Positions 1-8,235 of a DNA stretch of 40,428 nt are shown here, piece by piece. Made by a program: the position numbers and the translations under genes. Below the pieces are notes generated by a model. It was not told where the DNA came from, searched no databases, and was given only the letters and a program-made list of their open reading frames with translations. This DNA is from Deltaproteobacteria bacterium (GTDB lineage: Bacteria; Desulfobacterota; Desulfobacteria; Desulfobacterales; Magnetomoraceae). The stretch's first letter is position 1, and every line of letters starts with the position of its first letter. The stretch covers positions 1 to 40,428 of the forward strand of contig PEAL01000007.1 in NCBI GenBank assembly GCA_002753725.1, read 5' to 3'.

Positions 1-540
1 GCAATGATGAATATTCACGCAATCGGTGTTAATTTATTAATGCACTAAAGTTTTTAATGCAATTACACCAGTAATTTCAGCATAGTTTAAATTGTTAATT
101 TTTAATAACCAAGCAATCCAGCGGACTGAACGCCGCTGATTTAGTTGTTATCCTCGTAAACTTGGGGTATTGAATTCAGTCACATTTTTTATTTATTGAT
201 TTTATGTTTATTTTACATTTTTTCCACATGCGTTTGATCACTGATATCCGCGCACCCGGTTATTGTTTGTTAATACACGTAAGAAGAACTATGATTCGTC
301 TGATATAATGATGACTATGATAAGTAAGTCGTTGAGCATGGTTGTAACCGATTTAGAGCAAGTACATCCATTAAAGTACTATGAATGCAATGCTGAGCAA
401 GCACATAACCGGTTTAGAGTTAGTAACTCCAAACAAGTGCGAGAAGTGTAATGCTGAGCCAACACGCAATCGGTTAATTTTTGGACTTGTCCCAAATGCA
501 TTTAGCCAAATACTGAGTCTCCAAGCCATCGGTTTTTTTT
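1..540 (+). repeat. Dispersed structured repeat, copy A
   Basis: Non-coding. It shares several blocks with copies at 24873-27830 and 28470-28935: a small hairpin around ACACCAGT near 62-78, a GC hairpin of AGCGG/CCGCT near 119-136, the block TTATCCTCGTAAACTTGGG near 149-167, and a CACGCACCCGGTTATT block near 250-265. From about 331 a degenerate motif, CTGAGCA followed by roughly ACGCAACCGGTTTA, recurs near 331, 391, 453 and 513, so with a period close to 60. The sequence between the motifs varies and often forms its own hairpin, for example GAGTT/AACTC near 417-429. The left end may be cut by the window edge. An open frame at 263-451 lies inside the repeat and is not considered a gene. Confidence 0.7.
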
Positions 541-800
541 AGAATATCAAGATTTGTGCTTCAAGGCACAAACGCTGGATATTTACCCATTCTAGTGGGA
601 TAAAACGCCTCCACGAAATCTGGTTAAGCAAAAAATATTCAAAGAAACAAGGCGGAAACACAAAACCTGATGAAAATAATAGGCTTCCTTGTTTCTTCAG
701 TTTCTTCAAGATCAATATTCTTGCTGCTTCTATATACCGAAAATTTATGAATGCCTACTTATCATTAGAAGCATTCTAAACCAGTTTATCCTAATCGTTT
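541..800. repeat. Palindromic repeat remnant
   Basis: No gene is visible here. There are short hairpins TTGTGC/GCACAA (about 554-571) and CCCA/TGGG (about 587-599), and a perfect 11-bp inverted repeat, AAGAAACAAGG at 642-652 against its complement at 687-697. The segment 721-762 closely matches the outer end of the long palindrome at 11217-11556, so this is probably a diverged relative of that element. The stretch from 800 to the promoter at 975 is AT-rich and holds GTTTAC/GTAAAC words (827-897) that might be binding sites but are not clear enough to call. Confidence 0.45.
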
Positions 801-974
801 GTCTGTTGTAGATTTGAATCGACCTGTAAACTCCTCACCTGAATCAAGTTTACGATTACTCAAATCAGTTTACGTATACTATTGTCAGATAAACGTCATT
901 CTTCTACAAAATAAATTTACATATCTATTTAGATTTAAATCATTTAATTAATTTTTATTTTATTATAATCCTAT

Positions 975-989
975 TGGCCTGCTCTTTGC
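975..989 (+). promoter_or_regulatory. Probable sigma-54 (-24/-12) promoter
   Basis: The sequence TGGCCTGCTCTTTGC has TGG and TTGC in the exact register of the RpoN consensus (GG and GC 10 bp apart). It lies about 100 bp before the thioredoxin-like gene, with transcription expected near 1000. It would drive the run of + strand genes from 1088 to 9636. Two sigma-54 activators are encoded elsewhere in this window, which makes RpoN control plausible. I could not identify the activator binding site with confidence. Confidence 0.55.
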
Positions 990-1087
990 GTTTACTAATT
1001 TAAAAACGATAACAGAGGGCTGATAGTTTACAGGTTCAAAAAAGATGAACCTGCCATCACATTCATTTTTTAACCGGAGTATTGAAA

Positions 1088-1420
1088 ATGAGGGATGACT
1101 TCCAAAAAAACACTTTAGTAAGCATCAAAGAAAGTAAGTTAAAACTGATGGCTTTTTGCACCTCCTGGAGCATCCCCTGTATGAACCAATTTTCCATTCT
1201 TGAAAATCTTTCGCCATTACTGCCTGGCATTGACATCATTAAGGTTAACATTGATGATATCAATACTGATGCGGACAAATTTAATATACAGGCTTTGCCC
1301 ACTCTATGTCTGCTCAGTAATGGGAAGGAAATAAAACGTTTTATCGGTGTTCAGAAACTGAACACACTTGTTGATGTCATAACAATTTATTTAAAAAAGG
1401 AGAAATACAATGCTTATTAA
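1088..1420 (+). CDS. Thioredoxin-fold protein with SxxC active site
   Basis: A 110-residue protein with a thioredoxin fold. The active-site region reads W27-S28-I29-P30-C31 where a thioredoxin has WCGPC, so the first (nucleophilic) cysteine is replaced by serine and only the second remains. The usual cis-proline (L70-P71-T72) is present. It is therefore unlikely to be an ordinary dithiol reductase; a monothiol, binding or chaperone role is possible. There is no signal peptide. ATG 1088 is chosen over TTG 1082 because GGAG at 1076-1079 is correctly spaced for 1088. It is the first gene after the sigma-54 promoter and overlaps the next gene by 11 bp, which indicates translational coupling. Fold assignment is confident; function is unknown. 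Confidence 0.75.
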   Translation: MRDDFQKNTLVSIKESKLKLMAFCTSWSIPCMNQFSILENLSPLLPGIDIIKVNIDDINTDADKFNIQALPTLCLLSNGKEIKRFIGVQKLNTLVDVITIYLKKEKYNAY

Positions 1421-1916
1421 TCAAACAGAAAAAGAATCGTTTAAAAAATCCTGGCTTTACATGATTGCTGGTATAGGCATAGGGGTAGTACTCAGCCTTA
1501 TACTGGTGGTGTCATTGATGCCATCAATGATGATTGTTACAAAAGAATCAAAACTCGGTTTTGATGATACTGTTGTCAGACTGGTCGAAAGGATTAAAGA
1601 ACAGGGGTGGTCAGTAAAGATTGTCAGTGATGTGAAACAGGAAATCAATCATGCAGGCTACAATTTTCAGCCACGAGTAAAGATTATCAAACTTTGCAAG
1701 GCTGAATATGCGAAAGAAGTGCTGACCACTGATCGTTTTGTATCATGCCTTATGCCTTGCAGCATGGCTATCTGGGAAGGCGATGATGGCAAGGTATATT
1801 TATCTGAAATGAACATGGCGCTTATGGCTAAAATGTTTGGCGGAAATATTGGTAAAGTGATGGGCGGTAAAGTCGTGAACGATGAAGAAAAAATGATTGA
1901 AGGTATCTTCAAATAG
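1410..1916 (+). CDS. Membrane-anchored DUF302 protein
   Basis: 168 residues. An N-terminal transmembrane segment (about residues 16-38) is followed by a soluble domain (about 48-135) that looks like the DUF302 family, with a conserved pattern around FDDTVVRLVERIKEQGW and a later C-x3-C (CLMPC). DUF302 proteins are small alpha/beta proteins, often found with redox or thiol genes; their biochemical role is not established. The domain is expected to face the periplasm. An AGGAG lies just before the ATG, and the gene overlaps the thioredoxin-like gene. Its position between a thioredoxin-fold protein and an exporter suggests an accessory role at the membrane. Family call is moderately sure. Confidence 0.65.
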   Translation: MLINQTEKESFKKSWLYMIAGIGIGVVLSLILVVSLMPSMMIVTKESKLGFDDTVVRLVERIKEQGWSVKIVSDVKQEINHAGYNFQPRVKIIKLCKAEYAKEVLTTDRFVSCLMPCSMAIWEGDDGKVYLSEMNMALMAKMFGGNIGKVMGGKVVNDEEKMIEGIFK

Positions 1917-1988
1917 GCTGATAAAATTCTTCCCACGCAGATATGATGGGATAAAAAATTGAGTTTTAGAAAAAAAGGAGAAATCATT

Positions 1989-4850
1989 ATGAACATCAGG
2001 AAAAAAATAGCAGCGTTTTCAATTAACCAATATAAATGGGTAACAACAGTAATCGTGCTGTTGACATCAGTAATCATCCTGATGGCTGCTCTCCCTTCTA
2101 TATTCCCTGAAAAATTTCCATATTTGAATTCGTTGCGCGTTGATACTGATCCTGAAAATATGCTTCCAGCAAATGAGCACGTAAGGATACTTCACAACAA
2201 TATGAAAAAGGTGTTGCAGCTTTATGACATGGTTGTAGTGGGTATTGTAAATGAAGATCACCCGGATGGTGTATTCAATACCAAAACCCTCAACAATATT
2301 TACGAGCTGACAAAGTTTGCAAAAACACTTCACTGGACAGAAAATGGCGAAGAAAAGGGAGTTGTCGAGGTTGATCTCATTGCGCCTTCTACAGTGGATA
2401 ATATCGAACAAGGCGGACTGGGGGTTGTAAAATTCGAGTGGCTCATGTCTACTCCCCCTAAAACCAGGGAGGAAGCAATTGCTGTTCGTGAAAAGGCCCT
2501 GAAAATTCCTTTTTTAAATGGCACGCTTGTATCTGAGGATGGTAAGGCACTGGCTATCTATATTCCGCTTACCCATAAAGATCTCAGCTATCGTGTTTAC
2601 TCTGCTCTGAAGCAAAAGGTCGCTGAATTTGATGGTGATGAGTACCATATCACCGGGCTTCCAGTTGCAGAAGACACATTTGGGGTAGAAATGTTCATAC
2701 AGATGGCAGTATCCGCTCCGGCTGCGATGGTTGTCATTTTTATTCTCATGTTGATCTTTTTCCGCAAATTAATCCTGATTATATCCCCCATGATTGTTGC
2801 AATGGTATCGGTTATCATTACCATGGGGACATTAGTCATATCAGGATTTCCGGTTCATATTATGAGCAGTATGATTCCCATATTTATTATGCCGATTGCT
2901 GTACTGGATTCCATACACATTATCAGTGAATTTTTTGAGCTTTACCAGCAGACCAGAAGCAGAAAACTTACAATGATAAAAGTCATGGATGAATTATTTA
3001 CGCCCATGCTTTATACATCGTTGACTTCAGCAGCAGGATTTGCATCACTGGCACTAACCCCCATACCGCCAGTGCAGGTATTTGGTTTGTTTATCGCGCT
3101 TGGAATCATGCTGGCATGGATATTAACCATTATATTTATTCCTGCCTATGTCATGTTTCTGAAACCCGAAACCCTTGAAAAATTCGGTGCAGTCCATATT
3201 CCAGGAAAAGAAGAAACGTTAACGATCACCGGAAAATTCATGGCGCGTGTCAGCAAAGTAACCTATCGTTATGCAAAAGTTATATTGACTGTTGCAGTTC
3301 TGCTGGTTATTTTTTCAATTTATGGAATGAGCCTGATCAATATCAACGACAATCCTGTAAAATGGTTTACGCCTTCACATCCCATCAGGGTTGCTGACAG
3401 AGTGTTGAATAAGCATTTTGGCGGCACCTATATGGCATACCTTGCCCTTTCAGCCAGGGATGAACACTTTGATCGCAGAAGTTTTGCCAGAACCTTTCGA
3501 ACAAATGCAGAGAGAAGAATTACAAGCCTTGATTTTCGTGAAGCTGCCAGTGTGTTTAATGAAGTCATCAATCTTATTGCTAAAAGTGCGATGACCGCAT
3601 CAAGCAGTAAAGAAGTATATCAAAACGCAATGGATTTTATTAATAAAAAGCTGGACACCACAAGTGATGCCTTCGCTGAAGCCTGGGATGAAGTCAGCCT
3701 GTTTGTTGAAGAGGAAAAACAAAAAAATCAGATTTTCAAAAATCCAAAGGTTTTAGATTACATTTCAAATCTTCAAAACGCCCTGCTTGACACCCATGTT
3801 GTCGGTAAATCAAACTCGCTGGCAGATATTGTAAAAACAGTCCACAGGGAGCTATTTGAGGGAAAACCAGATCACTACAGTATCCCTGCTACTTCAAAGG
3901 CTGTTGCACAGTGCATGATAAGCTATCAGTCCAGCCATCGCCCAAATGATCTCTGGCACTTCGTAACTCCTGATTACAGGAAAAGCAGCATCTGGGTACA
4001 ACTGAAAAGCGGTGACAATAAGGATATGTCAGCAGTTGTAGACAGCATTGAAAAATATATTGCTTCAAATCCACCGCCCATCCCTTTAAAAATTGAATGG
4101 TTCGGACTGACATATATCAATGTTGTGTGGCAGCAAAAGATGGTATCAGGAATGCTTGAGGCATTTGCAGGGAGTTTTCTTGTTGTTTTCCTGATGATGA
4201 CAGTGTTGTTTCGTTCGGCGCTCTGGGGTATTCTTTCCATGCTTCCGCTTACAATCACAATCGGATCTATTTATGGTACAGTCGGAATAATCGGTAAAGA
4301 CTATGATATGCCAGTGGCTGTATTAAGTTCAATGACACTTGGTCTGGCCGTTGATTTTGCCATACACTTTCTGGCAAGAAGCAGACAGATGTATCTTTCA
4401 CTTCATTCCTGGGAAAATACAGTCCCAGTGATCTTTTCAGAACCGGCACGGGCAATCGGCAGAAACATCATTGTTATCGCTGTTGGATTTCTACCACTTC
4501 TGCTTGCGCCGCTTACACCTTACAAGACTGTCGGGGCACTTCTTGCAGCCATATTGCTGGTCTCTGGTGCTGGCACCCTTCTGCTGCTTCCTGCCCTGAT
4601 GAAAGTTCTTGAAAAACCGCTTTTTAGAAGCAAACCAGTGGCAGGACAGTGCTGTAATTGTGTTGCCTGCGTGGTTTCATCAGTAACACTTGTTGTTTTA
4701 ATCGCACTCACGCTTGATTCATTTGCCCAGGTATCATGGTCAACACTGACATGGTTTGTTGTTATTACAGTACCTGTAATGGCATTGGGTTGTGGGTTGC
4801 TGTCAAGGCGGGAGAAATGTAAAATATTAACGAATGAGGAGGTAATTTAA
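1989..4850 (+). CDS. RND/MMPL-family exporter
   Basis: 953 residues with the classical layout of MMPL/HpnN-type RND exporters: TM1 (about 15-38), a large periplasmic domain (about 40-230), a five-TM block (about 235-395), TM7 (about 430-455), a second periplasmic domain, and a second TM block (about 715-880). There are two extra C-terminal TM segments, preceded by a Cys cluster (CCNCVAC near 886). VDTDPENMLP after TM1, LDSIHIISEF in the first TM block and LAVDFAIHF in the second are typical of the family, whose charged TM residues carry protons. Such pumps move lipids or hydrophobic compounds out of the inner membrane by proton motive force. ATG 1989 is preferred over TTG 1959 because AGGAG (1976-1980) lies 8 bp before it. 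The next two genes probably provide the periplasmic and outer-membrane steps. Confidence 0.9.
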   Translation: MNIRKKIAAFSINQYKWVTTVIVLLTSVIILMAALPSIFPEKFPYLNSLRVDTDPENMLPANEHVRILHNNMKKVLQLYDMVVVGIVNEDHPDGVFNTKTLNNIYELTKFAKTLHWTENGEEKGVVEVDLIAPSTVDNIEQGGLGVVKFEWLMSTPPKTREEAIAVREKALKIPFLNGTLVSEDGKALAIYIPLTHKDLSYRVYSALKQKVAEFDGDEYHITGLPVAEDTFGVEMFIQMAVSAPAAMVVIFILMLIFFRKLILIISPMIVAMVSVIITMGTLVISGFPVHIMSSMIPIFIMPIAVLDSIHIISEFFELYQQTRSRKLTMIKVMDELFTPMLYTSLTSAAGFASLALTPIPPVQVFGLFIALGIMLAWILTIIFIPAYVMFLKPETLEKFGAVHIPGKEETLTITGKFMARVSKVTYRYAKVILTVAVLLVIFSIYGMSLININDNPVKWFTPSHPIRVADRVLNKHFGGTYMAYLALSARDEHFDRRSFARTFRTNAERRITSLDFREAASVFNEVINLIAKSAMTASSSKEVYQNAMDFINKKLDTTSDAFAEAWDEVSLFVEEEKQKNQIFKNPKVLDYISNLQNALLDTHVVGKSNSLADIVKTVHRELFEGKPDHYSIPATSKAVAQCMISYQSSHRPNDLWHFVTPDYRKSSIWVQLKSGDNKDMSAVVDSIEKYIASNPPPIPLKIEWFGLTYINVVWQQKMVSGMLEAFAGSFLVVFLMMTVLFRSALWGILSMLPLTITIGSIYGTVGIIGKDYDMPVAVLSSMTLGLAVDFAIHFLARSRQMYLSLHSWENTVPVIFSEPARAIGRNIIVIAVGFLPLLLAPLTPYKTVGALLAAILLVSGAGTLLLLPALMKVLEKPLFRSKPVAGQCCNCVACVVSSVTLVVLIALTLDSFAQVSWSTLTWFVVITVPVMALGCGLLSRREKCKILTNEEVI

Positions 4851-4851
4851 A

Positions 4852-5682
4852 ATGATAACAGGTAAAAAAAATATCGTAATTTTCACAATGTTTATGTTTT
4901 TATGTTCTGGTTTTTCGGCTGCTTATGCAGATTTAACCGATGTTGACCAGATCGTCAACCGCACCAACCGCATTGCTTATTATCAGAGTACTGATGGCAA
5001 AGCAAAAGTTAACATGATAATTTACGACAGCCAGGGCAGAACGCGTGAACGCAGGCTTACCATTCTCAGGTGGGATCAGCCTGACCCTGATGGAAAAGCC
5101 GGGGACAATTACTGCGGCGCACAAAAGATATATGCCTTTTTTGACAGACCGGCGGATGTTAACAAGACTGTTTTTCTCGTATGGAAAAACATGGACAGGG
5201 ATGATGACCGATGGATGTACTTACCTGCCCTGGATCTTGTAAAAAGGATATCATCAACCGACAAACGAACAAGTTTTGTAGGGTCTCACTTTTTCTATGA
5301 AGATGTTTCAGGGCGAAATATTAATGATGATACTCATGAACTTATAAAAACAACCAAAGATTACTATATGTTGAAAAATACCCCTAAAAATCCGAATCTC
5401 GTTGAGTTTGCATATTATGAAATGTGGATTCACAAGGTCAGTTTCGTTGTTGTAAAAACAGATTACTATGACAAAGAAAACAAAAAATACAGAACTTATG
5501 AAGCATTGGCCGTTGATAATATTCAGGGATTTCCAACTGTAACAAAATCTAAAATGACTGATCTGAGAACAAATGGATATACAATCCTTGAATACTCAGA
5601 TGTTAAATACACCATTAGTGTATCCGAAGATATATTTACAGAAAGATACCTTAGAAAACCGCCGAGGACATATTTAAGATGA
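4852..5682 (+). CDS. Outer membrane lipoprotein-sorting (LolA-like) protein
   Basis: 276 residues. Signal peptide of about 26 residues (hydrophobic core, then AAYA before DLTDVDQ). The mature part has the pattern of the outer-membrane-lipoprotein-sorting/LolA-like family that is regularly encoded beside MMPL exporters: an early VNMIIYDSQGRTRERRL strand region, a WMYLPAL motif near residue 120, and FVGSHFFYEDV shortly after. The fold is an open beta-barrel that can hold a lipid-like cargo. It starts 1 bp after the exporter stop, with GAGGAGG before the ATG, and overlaps the next gene by 4 bp (ATGA). I infer that it carries the exporter's substrate through the periplasm; the substrate is unknown. 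Confidence 0.8.
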   Translation: MITGKKNIVIFTMFMFLCSGFSAAYADLTDVDQIVNRTNRIAYYQSTDGKAKVNMIIYDSQGRTRERRLTILRWDQPDPDGKAGDNYCGAQKIYAFFDRPADVNKTVFLVWKNMDRDDDRWMYLPALDLVKRISSTDKRTSFVGSHFFYEDVSGRNINDDTHELIKTTKDYYMLKNTPKNPNLVEFAYYEMWIHKVSFVVVKTDYYDKENKKYRTYEALAVDNIQGFPTVTKSKMTDLRTNGYTILEYSDVKYTISVSEDIFTERYLRKPPRTYLR

Positions 5683-7358
5683 AAACAACTGACAACATGG
5701 CAAAAAGGATATTTTTAGTATTCATTATCGCTGTTGCACTTCTGTTCTCACAGAGTCTCTACGCTGATGATATTCCTGTTCTGCCGGAGGGATTGATGTC
5801 AACACCAGAACCGACCATCGAAGACACGCTTCCTGATATGCCTTCAGGGCTGGAAAAAGGCGCACAGACTGACAGAAATAATTCAGATGAAAGTCCTGTT
5901 CTGCCAGAAGGTTTGAGTGGTAAACCTGAGCAGTCAATTGAAGATGCTCCCATAATGCCTGTCGGACTTGGCAGAGATTCAAATACAAAGAGCAGTATAG
6001 AAGAACCCAAAATGCCTTCAGGTCTTGGATTTCCTTCTTCATCTGATAATGATCCCAATTCAAACATTTCAAAAGGAATATCGTCAGTTGACAATTCAAC
6101 CGAAAATAAAAAACAGAAAATTGAATGGTATAAGTTTCTACCTGCTGTTAAAGGATATATTGAAGAACGCGGCGGCGTCAGACGCTACGATGATACCTAT
6201 GAAAAGGAGACCTCTGTTGGAGAGTTGAGAATGCAGCTTGAGATGGAAAAACAACTGGGTACGTTCCTTTTCCAAAACACAATTGATTTTTACTATGATT
6301 CAGTTCCTGAAAATCAATCGGTTAACCTGGAAACTGGCAAAGGATACATTGATCTCAGGGAATTGAGTGTATCCTTTTCTGCATTTGATTTTATGGACAT
6401 AGTGGCAGGGCGCCAGATTTTAACCTGGGGAACTGGCGATCTTTTATTTATCAACGACCTTTTTCCCAAGGACTGGCAGTCATTTCTTATTGGCCGGGAT
6501 ACAGAATATTTGAAAGCCCCTTCCGATGCCATTAAAGCCAGCATTTTTACAGACATTGTTAATATCGACATTGCCTATACACCCAAATTTGATTCAGATA
6601 GATTTATTTCAGGAGAACGTGTATCCTACTGGAATGGTGCGCGTATCGCGGGACGAAACAGCATTATTCAAACGAACATACCGGACAACTGGTTTGACAA
6701 TGATGAATGGGCTGTCAGGCTCACAAAAAATTTAAATGGCAATGAGTTCGCCTTATACGGCTACCAGGGTTACTGGAAAAGCCCGGGTGGTATGGATTCA
6801 TCAACATTCAAATATGTTTTTCCCAGACTGAACGTTTATGGATCAAGTATTCGGGGTCAGGTTGGTCGGGGAATTGGTAACATTGAGGCCGGATATTATG
6901 ACTCCAGGGATGACAGCAGGGGGGACAATCCTTTTGTCAATAACAGCCAGATTCGATGCCTGGTAGGATATGAACAGGATCTTCCCTGGATTGTATCTGA
7001 CCTGACAGCAGGATTTCAGTATTATCTTGAACATATCATGGACCATGATGATTATTTAAAAAAACTTCCACCAGGTTCTGCTGCTACAGATCAGGATCGC
7101 CATCTATTAACATTCAGATTTACCAAACTGCTATGGAATCAGAATTTGACATGTTCATTATTTACCTACTATTCCCCCTCTGACAATGATATTTATCTGC
7201 GTCCAAATATAACTTACAAATTTACAGACGATCTGAGAGGAGAAATTGGCGGAAACTTTTTTAGAGGAAAGTATTCGCATACCTTTTTTGGACAGTTTTA
7301 CGAAAACACAAATGTGTTTGTTGCGATACGATATAATTTTTTTACAGGCGTTTTATAG
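5679..7358 (+). CDS. Outer-membrane beta-barrel protein with Pro-rich N-terminal repeats
   Basis: 559 residues. An N-terminal signal peptide ends near SLYA-DD. Residues about 30-125 are low-complexity and contain five copies of a short motif of the form [VDIK]-[LM]-P-x-G-L, within a roughly 40-residue duplication. From about 145 to the end the protein is built of alternating amphipathic strands rich in Tyr, Trp, Asp and Gly, and it ends in a Phe/Tyr-rich strand. This is typical of an outer-membrane barrel resembling the DUF1302/porin-like proteins found beside MMPL exporters. It overlaps the preceding gene (ATGA). An alternative start at 5697 would shorten the leader. It probably forms the outer-membrane step of the exporter system; the Pro-rich segment may reach into the periplasm. 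Family name is uncertain, the barrel is not. Confidence 0.75.
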   Translation: MKTTDNMAKRIFLVFIIAVALLFSQSLYADDIPVLPEGLMSTPEPTIEDTLPDMPSGLEKGAQTDRNNSDESPVLPEGLSGKPEQSIEDAPIMPVGLGRDSNTKSSIEEPKMPSGLGFPSSSDNDPNSNISKGISSVDNSTENKKQKIEWYKFLPAVKGYIEERGGVRRYDDTYEKETSVGELRMQLEMEKQLGTFLFQNTIDFYYDSVPENQSVNLETGKGYIDLRELSVSFSAFDFMDIVAGRQILTWGTGDLLFINDLFPKDWQSFLIGRDTEYLKAPSDAIKASIFTDIVNIDIAYTPKFDSDRFISGERVSYWNGARIAGRNSIIQTNIPDNWFDNDEWAVRLTKNLNGNEFALYGYQGYWKSPGGMDSSTFKYVFPRLNVYGSSIRGQVGRGIGNIEAGYYDSRDDSRGDNPFVNNSQIRCLVGYEQDLPWIVSDLTAGFQYYLEHIMDHDDYLKKLPPGSAATDQDRHLLTFRFTKLLWNQNLTCSLFTYYSPSDNDIYLRPNITYKFTDDLRGEIGGNFFRGKYSHTFFGQFYENTNVFVAIRYNFFTGVL

Positions 7359-7387
7359 TATTAAAGCAATAAAATTGGAGGTAGTAC

Positions 7388-8224
7388 ATGTTTAAAATTA
7401 TTAACCGGGAAGAAATGGCCGAAGGTACAGTGATTTTGAATGAAATCGAGGCACCATTAATTGCGAAAAAAGCCAGACCCGGGCAATTTGTTATTTTAAA
7501 AGCCAATGACACAGGGGAACGTATCCCCTTAACAATGGCTGATACCAATACTGAAAAAGGCACGATAACCATTATTTTCATGGTTGTGGGTAAATCGACT
7601 GCCCTTTTTAAAACATTACTGGTGGGTGATGCTTACCAGGATGTCATTGGGCCTTTGGGAAAGCCAACGCATCTTGAAAAGTTGGGAGACGTTATTTGTG
7701 TAGGTGGTGGTACTGGCATTGCTGTTTTACATCCCATTACCAGAGGCTTAAAACAGGCAGGGAATCATGTAACTGCCATTATTGGTTCAAGAAATAAAGA
7801 TCTTTTGATTCTGGAAGATAAAATGAGAGCCGCATCCCATGAACTTCATGTTTGTACCGATGATGGTTCATATGGACATAAGGGCTTTGTCACCGATGTA
7901 TTAAAAAAGATTCTCAATGAAAAAAAAGATCAAATTAAACTGGTGGTAGGAATTGGGCCGGTTCCGATGATGAAATTTGTTTCCCTGGTTACAAAAGAAT
8001 TCAATGTCAAAACATTGGTGAGCCTTAATCCCATTATGATTGATGGTACAGGGATGTGCGGCGGTTGCAGGGTAAGTGTCGGCGGTAAAAATAAATTTGC
8101 CTGTGTTGATGGGCCGGAGTTTGATGGACATGCGGTCGATTTTGATGAACTGTCTTTACGTCTCCAGGCATATCAGGAAGATGAAAGACAATGTTATGAT
8201 CATTTTTGTAAATGTCAGGATTAA
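7388..8224 (+). CDS. nfnA: NfnA/SudB-like NAD-binding FNR-family subunit
   Basis: 278 residues, the normal length for the small subunit of NADH-dependent ferredoxin:NADP+ oxidoreductase (also annotated as sulfide dehydrogenase beta or glutamate synthase-associated FNR). An FAD-binding beta-barrel (about 1-100, with ERIPLTMAD) is followed by an NAD-binding domain (VGGGTGIAVLHP near 115). A C-terminal [2Fe-2S] site has the pattern GMCGGCRV with a further Cys about 14 residues on. With NfnB it catalyses flavin-based electron bifurcation between NADH, NADPH and ferredoxin in the cytoplasm. GGAGG lies before the ATG. Only 29 bp separate it from the barrel gene, so it is probably co-transcribed with the export genes, which is an unusual pairing. 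Confidence 0.9.
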   Translation: MFKIINREEMAEGTVILNEIEAPLIAKKARPGQFVILKANDTGERIPLTMADTNTEKGTITIIFMVVGKSTALFKTLLVGDAYQDVIGPLGKPTHLEKLGDVICVGGGTGIAVLHPITRGLKQAGNHVTAIIGSRNKDLLILEDKMRAASHELHVCTDDGSYGHKGFVTDVLKKILNEKKDQIKLVVGIGPVPMMKFVSLVTKEFNVKTLVSLNPIMIDGTGMCGGCRVSVGGKNKFACVDGPEFDGHAVDFDELSLRLQAYQEDERQCYDHFCKCQD

Positions 8225-8235
8225 TGGAGGAAAAC

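Noticed and set aside
263..451. 62-codon + strand open frame
   Set aside because: It lies wholly in dispersed repeat copy A, has no ribosome binding site, and the corresponding sequence in copies B and C is not open in the same way.
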